Part shown: positions 1-7,937 of the stretch, piece after piece | Numbering within the stretch: the first letter of the stretch is position 1 | Layout of the letters: every line of letters starts with the position of its first letter | From: an uncultured Oscillospiraceae bacterium | Lineage (GTDB): Bacteria; Bacillota; Clostridia; Oscillospirales; Oscillospiraceae | Direction of reading: 5' to 3' | Assembly (NCBI GenBank): GCA_934589065.1 | Contig: CAKTNN010000014.1 | Coordinates: forward strand, 1 to 49,301 | DNA length: 49,301 nucleotides | Position numbers and translations under genes: made by a program | Notes under the pieces: generated by a model | Told to the model about the DNA's origin: nothing | Database searches by the model: none | The model's input: the letters and a program-made list of their open reading frames with translations, nothing else

Positions 1-161
1 TGAATAATCTGCTTCTAGCATTCATTACTCAAGAATTTTCGTTGGCTGTTTTTCGCTTACGCTTAAACAATTCCATTAATTGTCCAAGGTGTTTAGTTTG
101 TCTTAACGTTATTCAATTTACAAGGTACAGAAGCGGTCAAGTTTTTAACTTGAACTTGCTT
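1..161 (-). other. Leader of a probable rRNA operon leaving the window at the left edge
   Basis: Transcript leader downstream of two tandem strong promoters that point out of the window. On the minus strand it carries a boxA-like stretch at 108-125 (reads CCTTGTAAATTGAATAAC) and A/T-rich sequence with short inverted repeats, but no open reading frame. Tandem promoters followed by a boxA-like antitermination element are typical of Firmicutes rRNA operons. The 16S gene itself would lie beyond base 1, so this is inference from context. Confidence 0.45.
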
Positions 162-190
162 ATATTACCACAGGAATTCCAATCTGTCAA
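162..190 (-). promoter_or_regulatory. Probable rRNA promoter P2 (minus strand)
   Basis: The -35 box TTGACA (185-190) and -10 box TAATAT (162-167) are separated by exactly 17 bp. It lies about 115 bp downstream of a second promoter in the same direction. Confidence 0.65.
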
Positions 191-277
191 GAGGAAATTT
201 CCCTCTTTTTGACCGTTTTTCCTGTTATTTGTCATCCTCCGGGCTTTTTTGGAAGCCGTTCATCGGGCAGCCTGTGT

Positions 278-306
278 ATGATACCACTCGCAGCTCCATT
301 TGTCAA
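278..306 (-). promoter_or_regulatory. Probable rRNA promoter P1 (minus strand)
   Basis: The -35 box TTGACA (301-306), a 17-bp spacer and the -10 box TATCAT (278-283) form a near-consensus sigma-A promoter. An A/T-rich tract directly upstream (about 307-340) resembles an UP element. It is the first of two tandem promoters directed to the left edge. Confidence 0.65.
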
Positions 307-378
307 GCACTTTTTAACAAATTCTGACACTTATTTTTATGCATTTTGATGGTGGGCCGCTTCCGCTGCGTTCCCCTC

Positions 379-407
379 TTGAATCTTCCCTTCTGACGCC
401 CTATAAT
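379..407 (+). promoter_or_regulatory. Promoter of the MATE transporter gene
   Basis: TTGAAT (379-384), 17-bp spacer, TATAAT (402-407). The predicted transcript starts about 20 nt before the MATE start codon at 436, so the leader is very short. Confidence 0.75.
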
Positions 408-435
408 AATATGAAAAAACACAAGGACGAGTATC

Positions 436-1761
436 ATGTATCAAGACTTAACCCGGGGCAGCATTTCTCTCGGACTTATGCGTTTTGCCCTTCCTATGAT
501 TGCCGGAAATCTATTGCAGCAGCTATACAACATTGCCGACACCTTAATTGTCGGGCAAGCCCTGGGCAGGAATGCCCTCGCCTCCGTTGGCTCTGCTTTT
601 ACTTTGATGACCTTTTTGACCTCCATTTTCCTGGGACTATCCATGGGTGCAGGGGCACTTTTTTCCATCTATCTTGGCAAGAAAGATTATGCTGCTCTGC
701 GCAGTGCCGTTTTTCAAGGCTTTGTACTCATTGGGATCGTAACCGCTGCCGTAACCGTTCTGGTCTTTCTGTTTGTAGATGAAACGCTGCATTTTCTTCA
801 GATTCCTGCAGAGCTGCTTGCATCCATGCGGGTTTACCTGCTCATCATCTATCTTGGTCTGCCTGCCACCTTCTTATACAATTTCTTTGCAAGCCTATTG
901 CGGGCTGTTGGTAATTCCGTTACACCCCTGTGGTTTTTGGCTGTAAGCGCTCTGACCAATATTCTGCTGGATCTTCTCTTTGTGTTGGGTTTCCACTGGG
1001 GCGTTGCAGGTGCTGCCGTTGCAACCGTGATTGCCCAGTATCTTTCCGGTGTTGGTCTGACTCTGTATGTTCTGTTCTGCTGCCGGGATCTGCTGCCTGC
1101 CAGGGAGCAAATGCATATCGACAAGCGCATCCTCTCCGAGCTGCTGGATCTATCGATTATGACCTGCATCCAGCAGTCAACCATGAACTTCGGCATTCTG
1201 ATGGTCCAGCGGCTTGTGGATAGCTTTGGCCCGGTCACCATGGCTGGCTTCGCCGCCGCTGTGAAAATCGACGCCTTTGCCTATCTGCCGGTTCAGGATT
1301 TTGGAAATGCTTTTTCCACTTTTACCGCCCAGAACTACGGCTCTGCACAACGGCAGCGATTAAAAGAAGGCTTCCGTACCGCCACAATCATCAGCGTGCT
1401 GTTTTCCCTGTTCATATCCTGCCTGGTATTTGTCTCTGCCCGCCCTCTGATGGGACTGTTTGTCCGGAAAGAGGAGGCGGATGTAATTGCCTGCGGTGTA
1501 CGGTATCTCCGCACAGAGGGAGCTTTTTACCCCGGAATCGGACTGCTGTTTCTTTTGTATGGCTTCTACCGGGCAATCAAAAAGCCGGGTATGAGCGTGA
1601 TTCTCACCGTGATCTCCCTGGGCACCCGGGTTCTCCTTGCCTATGCACTGGCGGGCCCCATTGGGGAAGTTGGCGTATGGGCAGCAATTCCCATCGGGTG
1701 GTTTTTGGCAGACGCCACCGGATTCGGGTATTACTTCCTCAAACGGAAAAGACTTATATAA
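436..1761 (+). CDS. MATE family multidrug/cation efflux transporter
   Basis: A polytopic membrane protein of 441 residues with about 12 hydrophobic segments in two homologous halves. The N-terminus (SISLGLMRFALPMIAGNLLQ) and the following YNIADTLIVGQALG stretch are typical of the NorM/DinF-like MATE family, as is its length. MATE proteins export drugs or metabolites in exchange for Na+ or H+; the substrate cannot be read from sequence. An AAGGA-type ribosome binding site lies about 10 nt before ATG 436. It is monocistronic, with its own promoter just upstream and a hairpin terminator just after, and is divergent from the probable rRNA promoters. Confidence 0.9.
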   Translation: MYQDLTRGSISLGLMRFALPMIAGNLLQQLYNIADTLIVGQALGRNALASVGSAFTLMTFLTSIFLGLSMGAGALFSIYLGKKDYAALRSAVFQGFVLIGIVTAAVTVLVFLFVDETLHFLQIPAELLASMRVYLLIIYLGLPATFLYNFFASLLRAVGNSVTPLWFLAVSALTNILLDLLFVLGFHWGVAGAAVATVIAQYLSGVGLTLYVLFCCRDLLPAREQMHIDKRILSELLDLSIMTCIQQSTMNFGILMVQRLVDSFGPVTMAGFAAAVKIDAFAYLPVQDFGNAFSTFTAQNYGSAQRQRLKEGFRTATIISVLFSLFISCLVFVSARPLMGLFVRKEEADVIACGVRYLRTEGAFYPGIGLLFLLYGFYRAIKKPGMSVILTVISLGTRVLLAYALAGPIGEVGVWAAIPIGWFLADATGFGYYFLKRKRLI

Positions 1762-1764
1762 GTC

Positions 1765-1804
1765 GAAACCGGGGCCATTTTTCCAAATGGTCCCGGTTTC
1801 TTTG
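1765..1804 (+). terminator. Intrinsic terminator after the MATE gene
   Basis: A 16-bp stem with one mismatch (1765-1780 with 1785-1800, 4-nt loop), GC-rich in the middle, then a short T-run. It separates the MATE gene from the convergent amt gene. The T-tract is weak, so efficiency is uncertain. Confidence 0.7.
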
Positions 1805-1833
1805 AGAGGGGAACTCACAAAAATGAGGAGCTG

Positions 1834-3528
1834 TTACTTTCCGTCTGCACCCGTCAGTGCTGCCTTGCCCATTTCGCCGGTACGAACACGAACCACCTCT
1901 TCCACATCGTACAGGAAGATTTTACCGTCACCGGGATGACCCGTATATAGGGCGCTCTTGGCTGCCGCAACCACTGCCTCAGGAGGAACGGTAGAAACCA
2001 CGATGTCCACCTGAAGTTTGGGCAAAAGGTTCATATTCATGGGAATGCCGCGGTAATACTCGGTCTTGCCTTTCTGCACTCCGCAGCCCATAACCTGGGT
2101 AACCGTCATACCCGTAACGCCTATCTGGGCCATTTGGGCTTTGAGTGCCTCAAACCGGCTCTGGTTGCAAACAATGGTTACCTTGGTATATTTACCGCCG
2201 TCGTTTGGTTTCGTATAGACAGGAATTGCTTCCTGTGCAGGCGTTGTGCCTACCGATGCGGCGGTCTTTGTATCGTCAACCACCATAGAGGTTGCAGGGA
2301 CCCAGTCTGCATAGGCAGAAGCCAGGCCGTGCTCGGAGATATCCAGGCCCTCGATCTCTTCCTCAGCCGTGCAGCGCAAACCAATGGTCTTTTTAATAAT
2401 CGTAAAAATCAGGAAAATCATCACCGCCGTGTAGGCAGCCACAGAAAGGACGCCCAGCAGCTGTACCCCAAAGAACCGGAAGCCACCGCCATACAGCAGG
2501 CCGCCATCGGTTGCCAGAAGGCCGGTAAGAATGGTTCCGGTTGCACCGCATACACCGTGAACCGAAATAGCGCCTACAGGATCATCAATCTTAACAACCT
2601 TATCAAAGAATTCCACAGAAAGGACGATCAGCAGACCGCACACAACGCCGATAACCGCAGCGCCTACGGGAGAAACCATATCGCACCCGGCGGTAATGCC
2701 CACCAAGCCTGCCAAGGCAGCATTGAAAGTCATGGAAACATCAGGCTTTCCGTAGCGAATCCAGGTAAAAATCAGGGTTACAACACAGGCCACGGCTGCA
2801 GCCATATTGGTATTGAAAAACACCAGGCCGGCAGAAACCATTGCCTCGTCACTATCCATAGCCACCGTGGAGCAGCCATTAAAGCCAAACCAGCAGAACC
2901 AAAGGATGAACACGCCCAAAGCTGCAATGGAAAGATTGTGTCCCAGAATTGCCCGGGGCTTTCCCTGGGAATCGTACTTTCCGATCCGGGGGCCCAGCAT
3001 TGCCGCTCCAACACAGGCACAAATACCGCCCACCATGTGCACCGCAGTAGAGCCTGCAAAATCGTGGAAGCCGAGTTCACTCAGCCAACCGCCGCCCCAA
3101 ATCCAGTGACCGGAAATGGGATACAGGAACAGAGAAATGCAAGCTGAATAAACACAATAGGCGGAAAACTTGGTGCGCTCTGCCATAGAGCCGGAAACAA
3201 TGGTGGCAGAGGTCGCACAGAAAACCGTCTGAAAAATCACGAATGCCCACTTTGGAACTCCTGCGGGAAGAATATGACCATATTCCCCCAGAATCAGGGG
3301 ATCCAGCTTGCCGAAAACGGCAGTGCCCGCACCGAACATAACGCCAAAGCCCACCAGCCAGAAGCAGGGGGTTCCGATGCAGAAATCCATCAGGTTTTTC
3401 ATCAGAATATTGCCGGTATTTTTCGCTCTGGTAAAACCGGCCTCGCACATTGCAAAGCCTGCCTGCATAAAGAAGACCAACGCTGTACCCAGCAGAACCC
3501 AAATGGTATTGACAGATGAATATTCCAT
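1834..3528 (-). CDS. amt: Ammonium transporter with fused C-terminal P-II signalling domain
   Basis: Residues 1 to about 420 form an Amt/MEP/Rh ammonium channel with eleven predicted membrane helices. The two pore histidines lie in AVHMVGG (His164) and [10 protein letters not shown] (His324). From about residue 447 to the end (564) follows a complete P-II (GlnB/GlnK) domain with the T-loop pattern [17 protein letters not shown] and the closing RTGEMG. P-II proteins normally plug Amt channels as separate trimers, so here sensor and channel are one chain. The start at 3528 has AGGAGG 8 nt upstream; an in-frame ATG 16 codons earlier has no ribosome binding site. The transcript begins with a terminator-like hairpin. 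Confidence 0.93.
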   Translation of the reverse strand: MEYSSVNTIWVLLGTALVFFMQAGFAMCEAGFTRAKNTGNILMKNLMDFCIGTPCFWLVGFGVMFGAGTAVFGKLDPLILGEYGHILPAGVPKWAFVIFQTVFCATSATIVSGSMAERTKFSAYCVYSACISLFLYPISGHWIWGGGWLSELGFHDFAGSTAVHMVGGICACVGAAMLGPRIGKYDSQGKPRAILGHNLSIAALGVFILWFCWFGFNGCSTVAMDSDEAMVSAGLVFFNTNMAAAVACVVTLIFTWIRYGKPDVSMTFNAALAGLVGITAGCDMVSPVGAAVIGVVCGLLIVLSVEFFDKVVKIDDPVGAISVHGVCGATGTILTGLLATDGGLLYGGGFRFFGVQLLGVLSVAAYTAVMIFLIFTIIKKTIGLRCTAEEEIEGLDISEHGLASAYADWVPATSMVVDDTKTAASVGTTPAQEAIPVYTKPNDGGKYTKVTIVCNQSRFEALKAQMAQIGVTGMTVTQVMGCGVQKGKTEYYRGIPMNMNLLPKLQVDIVVSTVPPEAVVAAAKSALYTGHPGDGKIFLYDVEEVVRVRTGEMGKAALTGADGK

Positions 3529-3580
3529 TTTCTTTCCTCCTTGCATTTTTATCAAGGGTAAGACTTGAATGGCCATTCAA

Positions 3581-3620
3581 ATCAAAAAAGGTGCTGACCC
3601 CTTACAGGACCAGCACCTTT
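3581..3620 (-). terminator. Terminator-like hairpin in the amt leader (possible attenuator)
   Basis: Perfect 10-bp inverted repeat AAAGGTGCTG/CAGCACCTTT (3587-3596 with 3611-3620, 14-nt loop), followed on the minus strand by six T residues. It sits between the amt promoter and the amt ribosome binding site, so most transcripts would stop before the gene unless antitermination occurs. It could instead act as a DNA operator or a 5' stabilising hairpin. Confidence 0.6.
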
Positions 3621-3633
3621 GCTTGATGTAGCT

Positions 3634-3661
3634 AGTATACTTGTTTTTCGCAGAATGTCAA
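3634..3661 (-). promoter_or_regulatory. Promoter of amt
   Basis: TTGACA (3656-3661), 16-bp spacer, TATACT (3634-3639). The predicted start near 3627 is only a few bases before the terminator-like hairpin. Confidence 0.75.
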
Positions 3662-3746
3662 TATGGTATTGCAAACTTTGTAACATTTTATGAATTGCGC
3701 TTGTTAATTTCTTTTGTTTTTGCAAGTATTGCACTTTCGTTATGCA

Positions 3747-5162
3747 TTAAGCACATAATTTACTAATCACCAAAGCATAGATTTCCGCCGTTTTCAGCAG
3801 TTGGCTCAGCCGCGCGCGCTCGTTTGCACCGTGAAGGCGGGAATCAAAATCATGCTCTCCCGCGCCAAAGGCCACACCACCGGGAATTTCGTGAACGTAG
3901 GTTCCGCCGCCAATGGCCTCACAGTAGCCTTTCTTTCCGGTAAAGGTTTCATAAGCGCTCAGCAGAGTGCGGACAAAATCCGAGTCGCCATCCACTGCGT
4001 GCGCAGGACGCAGCTCCCCTTCACACTGCCAGCCAAAGGAGGCAAAACGCTTTTCTACAACCTGTTTGGTATTTTCCGGGGTGGCGCACAGCGGTGCCCG
4101 GGCATCAAACTGTGCAGAAAAGCCTGTCTCATCCAAATGGAGCAAGCTCAGTGTCAAGGTCAGACAGCCGGACTGCGCATCCTCCATGGCAATCCCCAGG
4201 GCCTTCCCCCGGTTATCCCCGTAAGGGAAGCAGTCGGATAGACGCTGCACCGTGCGGGCAGCCTCGTTCTCCGCAAGAGGCAGGAGGCTCAGGGCTTTTA
4301 GTACGGCGGTAATGGCATTTTTTCCCTCATCCGGAGTGGATGCATGGGCCTGCACGCCGGTTGCCGTAACAATGAAGTTTTCTCCCTCCCGATCCAGCTT
4401 CAGTGCCACCCCTGTGCAATCGGAAACAAAGTTCAGGTCTGCTTTCAGCCAGCATTCCCAGGTTTCATCCTTTACCCCGGTAATCACCGCGCGGCAATTG
4501 GCAGGAGCTACATTTTTCCGGATGCCGCCATCCAGGCTCAGAATGCGCATTCCCTCTCCGGCAGTTTTTTCCCATTGGGCCGAGAATTTGGGTGCGTAGC
4601 CGGCCTTCTCAATATTTGTTACAGGGAAATCTGCATCCGGCGACAGGGCATAAGGCGCATAAGGATTCGATGCATAATAGTGGGCAATGTCCCGAGAGCC
4701 CGTCTCCTCATCCGTACCCATAATAAGTTTTGCATTCTTTGTCACCGGCAGTCCCAATTCCCGGACACAGCGCATTGCAAGCATGGCGGCGACCAAGGGG
4801 CCCTTATCGTCGTCCGTTCCCCGACCGTAAATCAAATCTCCGTCCCGCACCAGGCAGTAGGGATCCGTATCCCAGCCGTCTCCGGCGCCAACGACGTCCA
4901 AATGTGCCAGAATGTGCAGTGCATCCTCCCCGGCATTTAAGTCTGCAGTGCCCACATAGCCTTCAATATTCCGGGCCGCAAAGCCCCACTTTTCCGCCAG
5001 GTGCAGCGCCTCTTCCAATGCCTTTGCCGGGCCTTCGCCAAAGGGCATCCCCGGCTTTGCCTCAGACAGGGTAGACTCCACCGCAATCAAAGGCCGCAGC
5101 GCTTCCACCAACTCATCCTCCCGGCCTTGCATCCATCGGGTAATTTTTTCTTCAACCGTCAT
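3747..5162 (-). CDS. M20 family dipeptidase (PepV/Sapep type)
   Basis: A cytosolic two-metal dipeptidase of 471 residues, the usual length for PepV/Sapep enzymes that cleave dipeptides to amino acids. The metal-binding sequence motifs are visible: HLDVV in the first third, GRGTDDDKGP with the bridging Asp, GTDEETGSRD with the catalytic Glu, and a late GEHDFDSRLHGANE segment with the last His. The lid-domain insertion typical of the family occupies the middle. The ATG at 5162 is preceded by TTAGGAGGG. No clear terminator follows; the amt promoter region begins directly downstream on the same strand. Confidence 0.9.
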   Translation of the reverse strand: MTVEEKITRWMQGREDELVEALRPLIAVESTLSEAKPGMPFGEGPAKALEEALHLAEKWGFAARNIEGYVGTADLNAGEDALHILAHLDVVGAGDGWDTDPYCLVRDGDLIYGRGTDDDKGPLVAAMLAMRCVRELGLPVTKNAKLIMGTDEETGSRDIAHYYASNPYAPYALSPDADFPVTNIEKAGYAPKFSAQWEKTAGEGMRILSLDGGIRKNVAPANCRAVITGVKDETWECWLKADLNFVSDCTGVALKLDREGENFIVTATGVQAHASTPDEGKNAITAVLKALSLLPLAENEAARTVQRLSDCFPYGDNRGKALGIAMEDAQSGCLTLTLSLLHLDETGFSAQFDARAPLCATPENTKQVVEKRFASFGWQCEGELRPAHAVDGDSDFVRTLLSAYETFTGKKGYCEAIGGGTYVHEIPGGVAFGAGEHDFDSRLHGANERARLSQLLKTAEIYALVISKLCA

Positions 5163-5203
5163 GTTTTCCCTCCTAAGTGTTTTTCTTGTGATTGGACGCC
5201 AAA

Positions 5204-5341
5204 GGGACAGTTAAAAACGTAATATCACAGGAACTCGGTCAGCATTCCGGTGTGATCAATCACGCATTCCCTCTCAACAAGGAAGAAGATTGCCACACCG
5301 GCGTGCCCGCCGGTTCGCAATGACGAGTTTTTAACAGTCCC
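5204..5341. mobile_element. MITE-like element, copy 1
   Basis: A 138-bp non-coding element with terminal inverted repeats (left GGGACAGTTAAAAAC, right reverse-complement GGGACTGTTAAAAAC). CAAA is present on both outer flanks, a possible target duplication. Its right half contains the palindrome around TTGCCACACCGG...CCGGTTCGCAATGAC, part of the repeat family found elsewhere here. A second copy lies at 28145-28285. It is too short to encode a transposase. Confidence 0.65.
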
Positions 5342-5347
5342 CAAAAG

Positions 5348-6556
5348 TTATCTTCTATGATCCTCCAAAAATTCCCCTAGCTGCTCCATTGCCTGGGTGA
5401 TTCGCTCCGGCTCCGGCAGCATAACAATGCGGAAGCGCAAATCCTCAAACCAATCAAAACCGTGCCCGGGAATTACCAGAATGTGCTTTTCATGCAGGAA
5501 CTGCATGGCAAAGTCCTCGTCATCCCGGAAGTCAAACGCACCCTTTTCCAGGCCGGGGAACAGGTAAAACGCCGCCCGATTGGGAACCTGGGTCACACCG
5601 GGAATTTTTTGCAGGCCCGCCACCGTTGCCTTGCTCTGCTCATAGAGCCGGCCGCCGGGAGCTACCATAGTCCGGGTGCTCTGCCGATCCTCCAATGCGG
5701 CGGGAATTACCAGCTGGGTCAGGGTATTTCCGCACAGCCGCATGGCAGCCAGCTGCATAACCCCCTGCTTGATTTCCGTCAGTTCCTCTTCCGGGCCGGA
5801 AAAAATCATCCAGCCGCAGCGGAAACCGCAGATAATATGGGATTTGGAAAGGCCGTTGAAGGTAACGCAGGGCAGATCCGGTGCCAGGGCCGCCATAGAA
5901 TAGGTGGGCAGGTCTTCCAGCACCAGCCGGTCGTAAATTTCGTCTGCCAGCAGGAGCAAATGGCGCTCCCGTGCCATCTGTGCAATCTCCAGCAGGGTCT
6001 GCTTACTGTATACCGCACCGGTGGGATTATTGGGATTGATCACCAGAATTGCCTTTGTCTTGGGGGTTATTTTGCTGCGAATATCCTCCAAGTCCGGGTT
6101 CCACTCATTCTTTGGATCGCACCGATAGTGCACCGGCTTGCCGCCGCCCAAATAGGTATTGTTGCTCCACAGAGAATAGCAGGGAGAAGGAACCAGCACT
6201 TCGTCATCCGTGCCCACCAGTGCGGTCATCAGCATGGAAACCGCCTCGCTGACACCATTGCAGATAAAAATATCCTCCATGGTGATTCCCTGCAATCCCC
6301 GGCCCTTGTGATAGGCAAGGATTGCCTGCCTGGCCTGTGTCATGCCCCGCACATCGCAATAGGGCACAGCCTCGTCCACATGTTGAATCAGTGCCGCGCG
6401 GACGCTTTCAGGCAGTGAAAATCCAAAATTACCAGGGTTGCCTGTGTTCAGCTTTAGTACCGGTGTTCCGGCTGCCTGCATCCGCAGAGCCTCCACATAC
6501 AGTGGGCCCCGGATGTCCGAATGGACATAGGTCAGGCGATCGGATCGTTCTATCAT
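5348..6556 (-). CDS. Class I/II PLP-dependent aminotransferase (AlaT/AspC-like)
   Basis: A fold-type I aminotransferase of 402 residues that probably makes alanine or aspartate/glutamate from 2-oxo acids in the cytosol. Visible are LNTGNPGNFGF near the N-terminus, the NPNNPTGAVY motif, the PLP-contacting DEIYDRL, the Schiff-base lysine in GLSKSHIICGFRCGW, and a carboxylate-binding Arg in FRIVMLPEP near the end. The N-terminal region resembles alanine-synthesising AlaT proteins, but the substrate is not proven. The start is ATG 6556, with a modest AAAGGA about 13 nt upstream. It has its own promoter and is separated by a MITE from the dipeptidase. Confidence 0.88.
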   Translation of the reverse strand: MIERSDRLTYVHSDIRGPLYVEALRMQAAGTPVLKLNTGNPGNFGFSLPESVRAALIQHVDEAVPYCDVRGMTQARQAILAYHKGRGLQGITMEDIFICNGVSEAVSMLMTALVGTDDEVLVPSPCYSLWSNNTYLGGGKPVHYRCDPKNEWNPDLEDIRSKITPKTKAILVINPNNPTGAVYSKQTLLEIAQMARERHLLLLADEIYDRLVLEDLPTYSMAALAPDLPCVTFNGLSKSHIICGFRCGWMIFSGPEEELTEIKQGVMQLAAMRLCGNTLTQLVIPAALEDRQSTRTMVAPGGRLYEQSKATVAGLQKIPGVTQVPNRAAFYLFPGLEKGAFDFRDDEDFAMQFLHEKHILVIPGHGFDWFEDLRFRIVMLPEPERITQAMEQLGEFLEDHRR

Positions 6557-6601
6557 CTTTTCTGTATTCCTTTCTCAGTGGCTTAAACGCTATATTGGGG
6601 T

Positions 6602-6630
6602 ATTATACCACCTTTTTCCCCGGAACACAA
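6602..6630 (-). promoter_or_regulatory. Promoter of the aminotransferase gene
   Basis: -10 TATAAT (6602-6607) and a weak -35 TTGTGT (6625-6630) with a 17-bp spacer, about 45 nt upstream of the start codon. Confidence 0.55.
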
Positions 6631-6633
6631 TAG

Positions 6634-6665
6634 GAAAAATCCCCGCTTCCGGTGTGGAAGCGGGG
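6634..6665 (-). terminator. Terminator of the ABC exporter operon
   Basis: Perfect 10-bp GC-rich stem (6641-6650 with 6656-6665, 5-nt loop) followed on the minus strand by ATTTTT, a few bases after the permease stop codon. Confidence 0.9.
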
Positions 6666-6670
6666 AAAGG

Positions 6671-7924
6671 TTATACTCTTCTCAGTGCATCGATGGGATT
6701 CAGGTTTGCTGCCTGGGTAGCAGGAAGCAGGCCAAAAACAACGCCAATAAGGGTGGAGAACACCACTGCAACAAGAATTGCCGGGGCGCTGATTGCCACC
6801 GGGATCTGCATAATGCCGGAAATCAGCTCTGCCAGACCCACGCCGGTCAGCACGCCAATAACGCCGCCGATGCTGGTAAGCACTGCCGCCTCTGTGAGAA
6901 ATTGGAGCAAAATCCGTTTTTTCTTTGCGCCCAGAGCCTTTTTCAGGCCGATCTCGCTGGTACGCTCCGTAACGGACACCAGCATAATATTCATAACGCC
7001 AATGCCGCCCACCAGCAGAGAAATGCTGGCAATCCAAATCAGCTGGGTATTGGTGGATTTGCTCATGTTTTGCAGCTGCTGAGCCTGTTCCAGCATATCC
7101 GCGCTGCGGTAATCAAAGCCCGTGTCCGTTCCGATAATCTGCCGCTGGGTCAGCAGGTCTGCCGCATCCTTGCCAACAGACGCCATTACATCGGTATTGC
7201 GAACCTTGATGGCAACAGACTGGGGCTCGTCAAACTGGTAAAGGGTGGGCCAAACGCTGCTTGGGAAATATACGTAGCCGGAACCTTCATTGGCATACAG
7301 ATAGTAATCATTCAGGCTGTTGATGGTGGGGGTAAATTCCTCCCGGGGGCCCACAATTCCCACAACGGTAAAGACCTGCGAACCGAATTCCAGGCACTGC
7401 CCCACAGGATTCACCCCGCTAAAAAGGGAATCTGCGGCAGTGCTGTCCACCAGAACAACCTTGCGGTACTGGCTATAGTCCTTGTCCGTAAAGCCTCGAC
7501 CGGAACGAATCTGCATCCCATAAGTGCTGAAATAATAGGGATCCACCCCAAGAAGATTTCCGTTAAAGGCTGTATCCTGAAAATAAAGGCCATCGCTGTA
7601 GGAGCGCTTATAAAACAGGGATGCTTGCTGGGCACCGGGGAGCTCTTCCAGCTCTTTCCGGGTATCCTCTGAAATCACCCGGACCTGGTCAGGCAACGGA
7701 CTCCAGCTCAAATCGTACTGATTTCCGTTCTGGTTCAGTTCCACCGTCACCACGTTGTTTCCCGCACCAATCAGGTTTTCCTTGATCTGTTCGTTGGTTC
7801 CTTTAATTGTGGAAACAATGGTAATGATGGCGGCTATACCGATAATGATACCCAGCATCGTCAGAATAGAGCGGAGTTTGTGGCTCCAAATGCCCTCGAA
7901 GGCCAGATGTATGTTTTCTACCAC
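6671..7924 (-). CDS. MacB-type ABC transporter permease
   Basis: A 417-residue permease with the MacB/FtsX layout: one N-terminal helix (SILTMLGIIIGIAAIITIVS), a large extracytoplasmic domain (roughly residues 45-290), then three C-terminal helices. The motif SVTERTSEIGLKKALGA, which couples to the ATPase in this family, is present. I place the start at the GTG at 7924 because AAGGAGG lies 8 nt before it. An upstream in-frame start at 7966 would overlap the preceding gene. It is the last gene of the operon and ends in a strong terminator. MacB-like pumps drive export of peptides, antibiotics or lipophilic compounds by mechanotransmission. Confidence 0.9.
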   Translation of the reverse strand: MVENIHLAFEGIWSHKLRSILTMLGIIIGIAAIITIVSTIKGTNEQIKENLIGAGNNVVTVELNQNGNQYDLSWSPLPDQVRVISEDTRKELEELPGAQQASLFYKRSYSDGLYFQDTAFNGNLLGVDPYYFSTYGMQIRSGRGFTDKDYSQYRKVVLVDSTAADSLFSGVNPVGQCLEFGSQVFTVVGIVGPREEFTPTINSLNDYYLYANEGSGYVYFPSSVWPTLYQFDEPQSVAIKVRNTDVMASVGKDAADLLTQRQIIGTDTGFDYRSADMLEQAQQLQNMSKSTNTQLIWIASISLLVGGIGVMNIMLVSVTERTSEIGLKKALGAKKKRILLQFLTEAAVLTSIGGVIGVLTGVGLAELISGIMQIPVAISAPAILVAVVFSTLIGVVFGLLPATQAANLNPIDALRRV

Positions 7925-7937
7925 TGCGTCCGCCTCC

